Positions 19,541 to 29,128 of a DNA stretch of 37,853 bases are shown here, piece by piece. The number at the start of each line of letters is the position of its first letter. Within the stretch, counting starts at the first letter, position 1. The translations under genes and the position numbers were made by a program. Below the pieces are notes generated by a model. It made no database searches and was not told where the DNA came from. It worked only from the letters and a program-made list of their open reading frames with translations. Origin of the DNA: a gamma proteobacterium symbiont of Bathyaustriella thionipta (GTDB lineage: Bacteria > Pseudomonadota > Gammaproteobacteria > GRL18); contig JAHXHI010000273.1 in NCBI GenBank assembly GCA_025656775.1, positions 1-37,853 on the forward strand, given 5' to 3'.

Positions 19541-21067
19541 TTAGCATAGAGCCTGAATTATCATTTTCTGTTCTTCTATGCCTAAATACGGATGCATTGG
19601 TAAACTCATCACCTTATGAGACAATGCTTCAGCAATTGATAATTTAAATATCTTTGTTTCCAGAGAGGGCTGCTGATTTAAAGGGACAGGATAATGTACC
19701 GCTGTTGGTATATTAGTGTTGTTTAGTTTTTGAATGGTATCCTCTCTATGGTTTACCTGAATGGTATATTGAGCATAGACACTGGTGTTATATGGCTCAA
19801 TATGGGGTGAAATTATTCGTAAGTGGTTATCATGAATAAGTTTTGTATAATTTTCACCAACTAGCCGTCTTTTTTCAACTTCCTCAGGAAAAATTTCAAG
19901 TTTAGCTAATAAGATAGCCGCTTGAAGGGTGTCCATTCTACCATTGATACCAATTTGTGGATGGTGATATCTTCTATCCTGGCCATGTACTCTGATTTGA
20001 CGCATTAATAGTGCTAATTCATCATTATCAGTAAAACAGGCGCCACTATCACCATAACCACCTAAAGGCTTTGATGGAAAAAAACTGGTGCAGCCTATTG
20101 TTGATAAGGAACAGGATTGTTTACCTTTATAAGTAGCTCCCAGGCTTTGAGCACCATCTTCAATGACGGGTAATTGATGCTTTTCAGCTAGTGCATTAAT
20201 TTTATCAAACTCTGCACACTGCCCATACAGACTGACGGGCATTATTGCTTTTGTTTTTGTAGTGATAGCCTGCTCTATTTTATCCGGATCAATATTATAA
20301 GTTCTGGGATCAATATCAACGAAGACTGGTTTTGCACCTAATAAGGCAATCATTTCACCTGTGGCAATAAAGGTAAACGGAGTTGTAATGACTTCATCAC
20401 CTTGTTTTATCCCTAAAGCCATCATGGCAATGAGCAATGCATCAGTGCCGCTGGATACAGCAATACAGTGTTTAACTCCCACAAATTCAGCGAGTTTTTC
20501 TTCTAATGTCTGTACTTCCGCACCAAGAATATATTTCCCATGGTGAAGCACTTTATGGATATTATGCTCAAGCTGTGGTCTGATAAGAGATTGCTGTCTT
20601 TGAAGTTCTATGAAAGGGATTGATTTTTTTTCTTGAGTTATGCTGGTGTATTGTTCAGGAGATATTGCAAAGCTTCCTCTTTGTAACAGCCTTTTGTCTC
20701 GTGTCAATAACAAACCATCACTTAATCTTTGAACTGCCTTATAAAGTTGGGCATCTTCGGGATCGTCATCCCCCCAAACATTTCCATCATCTGCAAGAGA
20801 TGCCAGCCAATTATATTGTTTACAAAAGCGTTCAAGTATGTCTTTTGCAAGTTTGTGTGCTTTTTTAGAAGAAATTTCTTTATCTGTTTCTTTTATTAAT
20901 TCTCCAGTAAGAACATATTCCAACGTTTGTACTGAACCGGTATAGATCCAAACCTGCCCAGATGTATTTTGACATCTTTGTAATGCTTCTAAAGCATATT
21001 GCCAATAAGACTCTCTTTTAATACAAATATCGATAATAATATTAACGTCTAAAAGGAGATTACTCAC
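19541..21067 (-). CDS. In-frame fusion: N-terminal PIN-domain (VapC-like) nuclease plus C-terminal WbpE-like DegT/DnrJ/EryC1/StrS aminotransferase; GTG start
   Basis: aa 1-140 carries PIN acidic residues (LLLDVNIIID, TLEYVL, DDPEDAQL, LLTRDKRLL); aa 149-508 is a complete WbpE-like enzyme (IPFIELQRQQ, VSSGTDALLIAMMALG, VIEDGAQSLGATY, PLP-lysine motif FFPSKPLGGYGDSG). Confidence 0.93.
   Translation of the reverse strand: MSNLLLDVNIIIDICIKRESYWQYALEALQRCQNTSGQVWIYTGSVQTLEYVLTGELIKETDKEISSKKAHKLAKDILERFCKQYNWLASLADDGNVWGDDDPEDAQLYKAVQRLSDGLLLTRDKRLLQRGSFAISPEQYTSITQEKKSIPFIELQRQQSLIRPQLEHNIHKVLHHGKYILGAEVQTLEEKLAEFVGVKHCIAVSSGTDALLIAMMALGIKQGDEVITTPFTFIATGEMIALLGAKPVFVDIDPRTYNIDPDKIEQAITTKTKAIMPVSLYGQCAEFDKINALAEKHQLPVIEDGAQSLGATYKGKQSCSLSTIGCTSFFPSKPLGGYGDSGACFTDNDELALLMRQIRVHGQDRRYHHPQIGINGRMDTLQAAILLAKLEIFPEEVEKRRLVGENYTKLIHDNHLRIISPHIEPYNTSVYAQYTIQVNHREDTIQKLNNTNIPTAVHYPVPLNQQPSLETKIFKLSIAEALSHKVMSLPMHPYLGIEEQKMIIQALC
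20624..20631 (-). other. A8 homopolymer (mRNA sense) at the PIN/aminotransferase junction
   Basis: mRNA gaa aaa aaa tca (E-K-K-S); + strand shows eight consecutive T. Confidence 0.9.
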
Positions 21068-21365
21068 CTTTAAATTCCTTTCTATGGGAAAAAGCCTTTA
21101 TACGCAGCTGTTGTTCTTCTGATAACTCCGGAATTTCTGAATCTTTAATATATTGACTTCTGATATCATCAATATCTCTCATCATTGCCTGAATTTCTGG
21201 CGAAAAGTGCATATAATACTCATCTACAGTAATTTTATTGGTTTGTTCTTCTTTAATAATTTCATTATCAGGAATAATCAATTCAATATTAACTTTGTCA
21301 TGTTTCAGATTTACAGGAGCCAACAGTTTAACCTCACCCTGTTCAATAATCGCTTTCACATGCAT
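21060..21365 (-). CDS. Putative antitoxin (AF2212/DUF104-like N-terminus), cognate of the PIN domain
   Basis: 101 aa; [31 protein letters not shown] resembles small beta-rich antitoxins; 8-bp overlap with the PIN-WbpE GTG start and 10-bp overlap with the wbpD-like gene. Confidence 0.65.
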   Translation of the reverse strand: MHVKAIIEQGEVKLLAPVNLKHDKVNIELIIPDNEIIKEEQTNKITVDEYYMHFSPEIQAMMRDIDDIRSQYIKDSEIPELSEEQQLRIKAFSHRKEFKGE

Positions 21366-21949
21366 TTTGATACCTCCCCGTTTATTAATTGATATTTAAT
21401 TCCGGTATGCTGACATAAGGCTGTCACATTTTCACTTAAACCGGCAACCGATAACGGTAAATCCAGTTGCTCACCAAATTCACTCATCCAGCCAATCTGT
21501 TTGGCCGGTACACCAACCATAAGCGCATAATCAGGCACCTCTTTATTAATAACCGCACCGGCACCGATAAAGGCATATTCACCAATAGTCACACCACAAA
21601 TGATCGTACAATTTGCACCTAATGTCGCACCTTTTTTGACTAGAGTATCTCGGTATTCTGATTTTCTTTCTATAGCTGAACGAGGATTATAGACATTGGT
21701 AAAAACCATACTTGGGCCACAAAAGACATCGTCTTCCAGGGTCACATTATCATAAACCGAGACATTATTTTGTATTTTGACATTATTGCCAATTTTTACT
21801 TGATTACCAATAAAGACATTTTGTCCTAATGAACAAGCCTGTCCAATTTTTGCACCGGCACTCACATGCACCCAGTGCCATATTCTGGATTCCTTGCCTA
21901 TCTGGGCACCATCATCAATAATCGCGGAGGGGTGAGAAAAATAATTCAT
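21356..21949 (-). CDS. wbpD: WbpD-like UDP-2-acetamido-3-amino-2,3-dideoxyglucuronate N-acetyltransferase
   Basis: Hexapeptide repeats with [42 protein letters not shown]. Confidence 0.87.
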   Translation of the reverse strand: MNYFSHPSAIIDDGAQIGKESRIWHWVHVSAGAKIGQACSLGQNVFIGNQVKIGNNVKIQNNVSVYDNVTLEDDVFCGPSMVFTNVYNPRSAIERKSEYRDTLVKKGATLGANCTIICGVTIGEYAFIGAGAVINKEVPDYALMVGVPAKQIGWMSEFGEQLDLPLSVAGLSENVTALCQHTGIKYQLINGEVSKCM

Positions 21950-21951
21950 TG

Positions 21952-22989
21952 TTAATACTCTAACGGTAATGAGATCTTTTCTCCATCTCTTGCAGAAAGA
22001 TAAGATGCAATTAATAACTCAAGTGAACGCAGACCTTCACGGCCATCCGTTTCTGCCAGGGCATCGCCATTAAGCGTATCAATGACATTTTTGTAGTATA
22101 AGGGATGTCCAAAGCCATAGACTGAGGTTGTTTCATAGCTGGCTTCCTGTATTTTCTGGTCATCAGGGTCTGAGTCTTCGAATTCCCAGTGCTCAATTTC
22201 ATTAACCGCCACGCCGCCCACTTTTACCGTGCCTTTCTCACCTAAGATAGTAATTGAACCTTCCATATTTTTTGGATAAGTGAGCATCGTGACACTCACT
22301 GAACCCAGAGCACCAGAGCGCCACTTTATATTCATTACTGCCGTATCTTCTACTTCAATATCACGCGCAAGCGTACCAATCATTGATTGCACACTTTTTA
22401 CCGGACCTATCAGCCAGTCAAGCAGGTCAATATAATGACTGGCCTGATTCATTAAGGCCCCGCCATCAAATTCCCAGGTACCACGCCATTTTGCCTGATC
22501 ATAATAGTCCTGTGGTCGAGTCCAGAAAACATTCACCTGAACCATATAAATTTTACCAAAACGTTTTTTTTCAATCGCGTTTTTTAACAGCTGAAGTGTA
22601 GTATTTCGCCGGTTTTGTTTAACAACAAATAACTCAACACCTGCATCATCACAATCTTTCACCATTTTCAAACCATCTTGCCAGCGGGTTGCCATTGGCT
22701 TTTCTGTCATTACATGCTTACCAGCAGCCGCACACAAACTTGTTTGATTCGCATGAAGACCACTAGGAGTACAAAGAATAATCAGCTCAGCACTACTTTG
22801 CCTGAGTAAGTCAGAAAGAGAATCATAAGCACTGCAATTATGGTCTGTTGCTATTTGTTTGACCAACTCTGCATTGGTATCACATACTGCCGCCAGCTGA
22901 AGTGAATCTTGATGCTGATTAATGGCTTCAAAATGCTTAAGCGCAATTCTGCCGCAACCAATAATGGCACATTTTATTTTGTTTTTCAT
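21952..22989 (-). CDS. wbpB: Gfo/Idh/MocA oxidoreductase, WbpB-like
   Basis: [18 protein letters not shown] Rossmann motif, [10 protein letters not shown]; adjacent to WbpD- and WbpE-like genes. Confidence 0.85.
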   Translation of the reverse strand: MKNKIKCAIIGCGRIALKHFEAINQHQDSLQLAAVCDTNAELVKQIATDHNCSAYDSLSDLLRQSSAELIILCTPSGLHANQTSLCAAAGKHVMTEKPMATRWQDGLKMVKDCDDAGVELFVVKQNRRNTTLQLLKNAIEKKRFGKIYMVQVNVFWTRPQDYYDQAKWRGTWEFDGGALMNQASHYIDLLDWLIGPVKSVQSMIGTLARDIEVEDTAVMNIKWRSGALGSVSVTMLTYPKNMEGSITILGEKGTVKVGGVAVNEIEHWEFEDSDPDDQKIQEASYETTSVYGFGHPLYYKNVIDTLNGDALAETDGREGLRSLELLIASYLSARDGEKISLPLEY

Positions 22990-23419
22990 AATAAACCTTT
23001 TAGACTCTATTTCGAACTTAAAATAAATAAGACAATAGGGTCAGAGTATTTTTTCTGTTTTTAACCAATTCATTTATAATCGCACTTTCATAAAACTAAG
23101 TCCCGCTCTTTCTTAATGAATATTAACTCAGGAAAAAATCAGCCAGTAGATACATTTTTACCATTTCCCGTAAAAATGGAGTCGTGATTAACATGTAATT
23201 TTGCATGTACATGTCGTGTTATTTGAAAATTATATCTAAATAATCCAAAATTTTTGGAAATATATCTCATTTTTACGATTTTATTGAGAAAAAACAATAA
23301 TTTTTTGTCTATAATTAAAGTTCGTACTAGAATAGAGTTATCCAGAAAATTATTTATCCATCACCAGAAAACCATGTAAGCATTTTTCAGCAATAAAAAG
23401 ACAGAGACAAAAAGATATT

Positions 23420-25138
23420 ATGGTATTAGCGCAACAATCATCTCAGTTAACTGGTCTGGCAAGACAGCTTGTTATGCAGAATCTCCTTAGTGAGCAAGAT
23501 GCTGTTAATGCCATTGATTCTGCAAAAAAAAATAAACTGCCTTTTGTTCAATATGTGACCACTAAAAACCTGGTCAAATCACTTGATATCGCAACTCTTG
23601 CTTCAACTGAATTTGGAACACCATTACTCGATATTAGTACCGTTGAACTAGAAAGTAGCACGATCAATGTTATCAAAGAAAATCTTATCACCAAACACCA
23701 TGCTCTGCCTTTATTTAAAAGAGGTGCTCGACTTTTTATTGCCGTTGCCGATCCAACCAATATTGCGGCACTTGATGAAATAAAATTCCAGTCAGGTCTA
23801 AGCACTGAAGCAATTCTAGTTGAAGCAGACAAGCTCGAAGTCGCCATTGAAAAAGCACTCTCCGATGTTGATAGCTCCATGAATATGGATGAATTCAGTG
23901 ATGATGATCTTAAAGGGCTGGATTATGAAGATTCAGAGCAGGAAGATGAAGAGGTTGCAGGAAAGAGCGCTGATGATGCGCCTGTGGTAAAATTTGTCAA
24001 TAAAATCTTATTAGATGCCATCAATAAAGGGGCTTCTGATGTTCATTTTGAACCGTATGAAAAGTTTTTTCGGGTACGTTTAAGAATTGACGGCCTGCTG
24101 CAGGAAGTGGCCAAGCCTCCCGTTAATTTAACACCTCGAATACTGGCACGTATTAAGGTTTTATCCCGTCTTGATATTTCTGAGCGCCGTATTCCTCAGG
24201 ATGGCCGCATGCGCTTAAAGATTTCTAAGAATCGAGCCATTGATTTTCGTGTCAGTACCTGTCCGACACTGTTTGGCGAAAAGGCCGTATTGCGTATTCT
24301 TGATCCCAGTAGTGCCAAATTAGGTATTGATGCGCTGGGCTATGAGGAATTTCAAAAACAACTTTATCTGGATGCCCTGTCAAAACCACAGGGGATGATT
24401 CTGGTGACAGGCCCCACAGGCTCAGGTAAAACTGTTTCATTGTATACCGGCTTAAATATTCTCAATACTGAAGGCGTTAATATCTCAACCGCAGAAGATC
24501 CTGCTGAAATTAATTTGCCCGGAGTGAATCAGGTCAATGTCAACCCAAAAACCGGGCTTACATTTGCTGCCGCACTGCGTTCATTTTTACGTCAGGATCC
24601 AGATATTGTAATGGTGGGTGAGATTCGTGACCTGGAAACTGCCGAAATAGGTATTAAAGCAGCACAAACCGGACATATGGTACTTTCAACCCTGCACACT
24701 AATGACGCACCTCAAACGCTTGGTCGTCTGATGAACATGGGTGTTCCTCCCTATAATATCGCATCCGCCGTCAGCCTGATTATCGCCCAGCGGTTAGCAC
24801 GCCGATTATGTGAAAGTTGCAAGCAAGCAGTTGACATTCCCAAAGAAGCCTTACTTGAAGAGGGGTTTACTGAAGAAAATATAGCACAGGGTTTTGAAGT
24901 CTATAAACCTGTTGGCTGTTCCAGTTGTAATGCCGGTTATAAAGGCCGCGTCGGTATCTATCAGGTCATGAAAGTTTCAGATGAAATGGGGCGCATTATT
25001 ATGGAAGGCGGTAATGCCATTGATTTGGCCGATCAAGCCAAAAAAGAAGGGATTCCTGACTTAAGAGAGTCTGGACTCAAAAAAGTAATGGATGGTATTA
25101 CCAGTCTTGAAGAAATAAACCGGGTTACAAAAGATTAG
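23420..25138 (+). CDS. pilB: Type IV pilus assembly ATPase
   Basis: Walker A GPTGSGKT, EDPAEINLPGVNQVNVN, GEIRDLETAEIGIKAAQTGH, tetracysteine CESC/CSSC. Confidence 0.97.
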   Translation: MVLAQQSSQLTGLARQLVMQNLLSEQDAVNAIDSAKKNKLPFVQYVTTKNLVKSLDIATLASTEFGTPLLDISTVELESSTINVIKENLITKHHALPLFKRGARLFIAVADPTNIAALDEIKFQSGLSTEAILVEADKLEVAIEKALSDVDSSMNMDEFSDDDLKGLDYEDSEQEDEEVAGKSADDAPVVKFVNKILLDAINKGASDVHFEPYEKFFRVRLRIDGLLQEVAKPPVNLTPRILARIKVLSRLDISERRIPQDGRMRLKISKNRAIDFRVSTCPTLFGEKAVLRILDPSSAKLGIDALGYEEFQKQLYLDALSKPQGMILVTGPTGSGKTVSLYTGLNILNTEGVNISTAEDPAEINLPGVNQVNVNPKTGLTFAAALRSFLRQDPDIVMVGEIRDLETAEIGIKAAQTGHMVLSTLHTNDAPQTLGRLMNMGVPPYNIASAVSLIIAQRLARRLCESCKQAVDIPKEALLEEGFTEENIAQGFEVYKPVGCSSCNAGYKGRVGIYQVMKVSDEMGRIIMEGGNAIDLADQAKKEGIPDLRESGLKKVMDGITSLEEINRVTKD

Positions 25139-25194
25139 ATCAAGATAAAAACTTAAAACGAAACCCTAAAAAGTTTTATAACTAAGGATTAACA

Positions 25195-26424
25195 ATGGCT
25201 GCTAAAGAAAAAGAAATTCCAATTTTTATCTGGGAAGGTGCTGATAGAAATGGGAACCGTAAAAAAGGAGAGGTTCTAGCCAAGAACTCTGCTTTAGCCA
25301 AAGCTCAGTTGAGACGTGAAGGGATCAATGTACTGAAAATAAAACCCAAGCCAAAGCCATTATTTGGCATAGGCGGGCCTAAGAAAAAAGCCATCACTCC
25401 ATTGGACATCGCCATTTTTTCTCGACAGCTGGCCACCATGATGAAGGCCGGGGTACCCCTGGTACAATCCTTTGAGATTGTTGGTAATGGCCATGAAAAT
25501 GCCAATATGTCCGAAATGATTCTAGCCATCAAAGCTGATGTTGAAGGCGGCAGTTCGCTCACTGAAGCGTTAAGAAAATTTCCTTTGCACTTTGACGATT
25601 TATACTGCAACCTGGTTCAGGCAGGTGAGCATACGGGTATTTTAGACAGTATTCTAGATAAAGTAGCCACCTACAAAGAAAAAACCGAAGCACTTAAGGC
25701 TAAAATTAAAAAAGCCATGTTTTATCCCATTGCGGTGATGGTTGTGGCGGTCATTGTTATTACCATCTTATTATTATTTGTTATTCCGCAATTTGAGGAT
25801 ATGTTTTCAAACTTTGGTGCTTCTTTACCGGCACCCACTCAATTTGTAGTGGATATGTCCCGTTTTCTACAGGAATGGTGGTGGGCAGTATTTGGTTCTG
25901 CAGGTCTGGCGATCTTTGTCTTTAGTTATACTAAAAAACGTTCCAGAAAAATGCGTGAAGGTTTAGACAAACTCGCCCTTAAAATGGCGATTATTGGGCC
26001 TATTCTGGAAAAAGCCGCAGTTGCCCGTTACGCCAGAACCTTACAAACCATGTTTGCCGCGGGTACACCATTAGTTGAAGCACTTGGTTCTGTTTCAGGT
26101 GCGGTTGGTAATATTGTCTTTAGTAATGCTGTTGATCAGATTCAACAGGAAGTATCAACCGGTACGCAATTGAATAAAGCCATGACAAATACAGGTGTAT
26201 TTCCTAATATGGTTTTACAAATGACTGCGATTGGGGAAGAATCCGGCGCCCTCGATACCATGCTGGGTAAGGTGGCTGATTTTTATGAAGCTGAAGTTGA
26301 TAATCTGGTTGATGGTTTAACCAGCTTGCTTGAACCCATTATTATGTCTGTTTTAGGGGTCATCATTGGTGGTATTGTTGTTGCGATGTATCTGCCAATT
26401 TTCCAAATGGGTGCCGTTGTTTAA
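25195..26424 (+). CDS. pilC: Type IV pilus inner-membrane platform protein
   Basis: GspF/PilC repeats; FSRQLATMMKAGVPLVQSFEI, ARYARTLQTMFAAGTPLVEAL. Confidence 0.97.
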   Translation: MAAKEKEIPIFIWEGADRNGNRKKGEVLAKNSALAKAQLRREGINVLKIKPKPKPLFGIGGPKKKAITPLDIAIFSRQLATMMKAGVPLVQSFEIVGNGHENANMSEMILAIKADVEGGSSLTEALRKFPLHFDDLYCNLVQAGEHTGILDSILDKVATYKEKTEALKAKIKKAMFYPIAVMVVAVIVITILLLFVIPQFEDMFSNFGASLPAPTQFVVDMSRFLQEWWWAVFGSAGLAIFVFSYTKKRSRKMREGLDKLALKMAIIGPILEKAAVARYARTLQTMFAAGTPLVEALGSVSGAVGNIVFSNAVDQIQQEVSTGTQLNKAMTNTGVFPNMVLQMTAIGEESGALDTMLGKVADFYEAEVDNLVDGLTSLLEPIIMSVLGVIIGGIVVAMYLPIFQMGAVV

Positions 26425-26430
26425 TTGCCT

Positions 26431-27342
26431 ATGAGTATTGTTGATTATCTCAATTTAAACCCGAATTTTTTTCTTGTATCTGTTTTTTTACTCAGTCTGT
26501 TGGTCGGCAGCTTCTTAAATGTAGTGATCTACCGTCTGCCAATCATGCTCAAACGAGAATGGCAAAGTGACTGTGTTACTTTTTTATCCGATGAATTTAA
26601 GTCCGAGAAGTCCAGCTATCATTTTCCTGAAGCGGTAAATAATGAGACTGAGCCCTTTAATTTATCGATTCCACGTTCTCGTTGTCCTGCTTGCGGCCAT
26701 CAAATTACCGCCCTGGAAAATATTCCTGTGATTTCCTGGCTATTTCTCAGAGCCAAGTGCTCTCAGTGCGGCTCAGCTATATCTATTCGCTACCCCATCA
26801 TTGAACTCAGCACCGCCTTACTTTCAGTGCTGGTTGCTTATTATTTTGGTGTTCAATGGCTTACCCTGGCTCTGCTGTTTTTAACCTGGGCTCTGATAGC
26901 CTTAACAATGATTGATTTTGATACTCAATTATTACCGGATAATATTACCCTGCCTTTTCTATGGCTGGGTCTTTTAATCAGTTTATTACGGATATCAGAG
27001 GTATCATTAGAGAATAGTGTCATTGGTGCAATTGCCGGTTATATGTCCTTATGGATTGTCTATCAACTGTTTAAGTTAATTACCGGCAAAGAAGGCATGG
27101 GCTTTGGTGATTTTAAATTATTGGCGGTCCTGGGTGCCTGGGCAGGATGGCAGGCTTTACCATTAATTTTATTACTTTCCGCTCTAGTGGGTGCGGTGGT
27201 GGGCATTTCTCTTATTCTCTTTCTAGGTCGTGATAAAAATATTCCTATTCCCTTTGGGCCTTATCTTGCTGCTGCCGGTTTTATCAGTTTGCTTTGGGGT
27301 AAACCAATCATGCACTTTTATTTTAATCTTGTGGGGCTTTAA
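26431..27342 (+). CDS. pilD: Prepilin peptidase/N-methyltransferase
   Basis: Zn tetracysteine CPACGH..CSQCG; aspartyl protease motifs TMIDFDTQLLPD and GMGFGDFKL. Start could be TTG at 26425. Confidence 0.96.
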   Translation: MSIVDYLNLNPNFFLVSVFLLSLLVGSFLNVVIYRLPIMLKREWQSDCVTFLSDEFKSEKSSYHFPEAVNNETEPFNLSIPRSRCPACGHQITALENIPVISWLFLRAKCSQCGSAISIRYPIIELSTALLSVLVAYYFGVQWLTLALLFLTWALIALTMIDFDTQLLPDNITLPFLWLGLLISLLRISEVSLENSVIGAIAGYMSLWIVYQLFKLITGKEGMGFGDFKLLAVLGAWAGWQALPLILLLSALVGAVVGISLILFLGRDKNIPIPFGPYLAAAGFISLLWGKPIMHFYFNLVGL

Positions 27343-27992
27343 TGCTGACAATTGCCCTCACCGGGGGAATTGGCAGCGGTAAAACAGCCGTCACCGATCT
27401 ATTTCAGGAAATTGCTGCTCAATCTGAACACCCTGAATGCCTGACAATTATTGATGCTGACACGATAGCACGAGAGTTATTAGCCGGTTCTTTAAAGGAA
27501 TCACCCAATGATGCAATAAAAGCAGTACACCAGATGTTTGGGCCTGAACTGTTTACTTCTGCCGGTCAGATTGATCGCACTCAATTACGTTCACTCATTT
27601 TTTCATCAAAGACTAGAAAACAACAACTTGAGTCACTTTTACATCCACTGGTTTATCAAAAAATTGATTCAACAATCACAGCACTGGCACAACAAACAAC
27701 CAATACGATTGTTATTATCTCTATCCCGTTGCTCTTTGAAACCAACACTGAAAACCAGTTTGATCGAATTCTGGTTGTTGATATTCCTGTTGAACTGCAA
27801 ATTGCGCGCATCAGCCAGAGAGATCATTGTTCTTCAAGTTTGATTAACAAAATTATCAATTCTCAGGTTGATCGGCAGAGTCGCCTGGATCACGCAGATG
27901 ATATTATTGATAATTCTGGTACTTTAGAGGAGCTCCATTTAAAAGTGGCGTCCCTGTTTCAATATTACTGTTCTCTAGCGCACAAAAATTAG
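27342..27992 (+). CDS. coaE: Dephospho-CoA kinase
   Basis: LTGGIGSGKTAV P-loop, DADTIARELL, IPLLFET; follows pilD. Confidence 0.95.
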   Translation: MLTIALTGGIGSGKTAVTDLFQEIAAQSEHPECLTIIDADTIARELLAGSLKESPNDAIKAVHQMFGPELFTSAGQIDRTQLRSLIFSSKTRKQQLESLLHPLVYQKIDSTITALAQQTTNTIVIISIPLLFETNTENQFDRILVVDIPVELQIARISQRDHCSSSLINKIINSQVDRQSRLDHADDIIDNSGTLEELHLKVASLFQYYCSLAHKN

Positions 27993-28115
27993 TTTATGTC
28001 CTGTCATTTAGGCTTGTTTACAGAAATCTTTGTTGCAACCTCAGGCAAGATGTCGGACAATATCGAATCAGGATTTCTTTTGCTGCGTAAACTCTAACAT
28101 GAAGCACTTATTGAC

Positions 28116-28883
28116 GTGACAAACTCCACTATATATGAACTCCCCCTTAATGAACGGATAAGAACCCTGTTGCGCCTTGAATTTTTATTTCAACAAGCAC
28201 GGTATTCAATGCGGGGCTATTCTATCTGGGATAGTCGCAGCACAATCAGTCATATACTTGATATATTAAATATTATGAGTCGTATTGATTTACGCTCTGA
28301 GCTGGTTAAAGAATTAGAACGTCAAACATCCGCATTACTTGCCATCAGTTCACGTCCTGGTGTTGATTCTTCTATATTAGATGATACATTAAAAAAACTT
28401 GACAGCTACACACTGAATTTAAAATCATCTCAAAGTCATTCCTGTGATGCACTTCGTAATAATGAACTTTTGAAACTCATACGCCAACGTGACTCAATCC
28501 CAGGCGGCAGCTGTGATTTTGATATTCCTATCTATCATTTTTGGCTTAAACAACCGCCTGAACAACGAATTGAGATTCTGGAATCATGGTTGGACCTTTT
28601 GGAAAATTATCGTCTATCCATTAGTGTCATTCTTGGACTATTACGTGAAAGTGCAATCAATACACCTGTTTTAGCAGAACAGGGCTTTTATCAACAATCG
28701 CTTGATACCAGCATCCCATTTCAATTAATTCGTGTTTTACTCTCTTCTGATGCCGATTTCTATGCTGAAATGAGCGGTGGAAAACATCGTTTCAGTGTCC
28801 GCTTTATGATGCCTTCAAGCAGCGGGCGTCCTGGTCCCTGTTCTAACGATGTTGAATTCCAACTATCCTGTTGTGCATTATAG
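28116..28883 (+). CDS. zapD: Cell division protein ZapD (DUF1342), GTG start
   Basis: YELPLNERIRTLLRLEFLFQQ, IPGGSCDFDIPIYHFWL; coaE-zapD-yacG order. Confidence 0.93.
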   Translation: MTNSTIYELPLNERIRTLLRLEFLFQQARYSMRGYSIWDSRSTISHILDILNIMSRIDLRSELVKELERQTSALLAISSRPGVDSSILDDTLKKLDSYTLNLKSSQSHSCDALRNNELLKLIRQRDSIPGGSCDFDIPIYHFWLKQPPEQRIEILESWLDLLENYRLSISVILGLLRESAINTPVLAEQGFYQQSLDTSIPFQLIRVLLSSDADFYAEMSGGKHRFSVRFMMPSSSGRPGPCSNDVEFQLSCCAL

Positions 28884-28916
28884 CAGTGTATTATGAGTGA
28901 TTTGATATAAAAAAAC

Positions 28917-29123
28917 ATGAAAAAACTTATCGTAAAATGCCCCGGTTGTACAAAGGAACATGATTATTACCAGTCTAAACCCTGGAGTCCTTTTTGTTCT
29001 GAACGTTGTCGATTAATTGATTTAGGGGCATGGGCCAGTGAAGAGCACCGAATTAAAGGGGAATCTGTTAGTTTACCTGACAATTTATCCGATGAGACGA
29101 CTGTAAATAAAATACTGCAGTAA
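28917..29123 (+). CDS. yacG: DNA gyrase inhibitor YacG
   Basis: CPGC...FCSERCRLIDLGAWASEEHRI zinc-finger signature. Confidence 0.95.
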   Translation: MKKLIVKCPGCTKEHDYYQSKPWSPFCSERCRLIDLGAWASEEHRIKGESVSLPDNLSDETTVNKILQ

Positions 29124-29128
29124 ATGGC

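Noticed and set aside
20600-20660. Assembly or sequencing indel in A8 as the sole explanation of the PIN-WbpE fusion
   Set aside because: Not excluded, but with A7 the WbpE frame has an upstream TGA and no ATG/GTG/TTG before its conserved start region, so a simple split into two normal genes does not work. Kept as a control to test.
22011-22601. Small ORFs within the WbpB-like gene
   Set aside because: Shadow ORFs in a conserved oxidoreductase gene.
12898-22989. Mobile element carrying the glycan island
   Set aside because: No transposase, integrase, tRNA target or flanking long repeats recognised by eye at the island edges.
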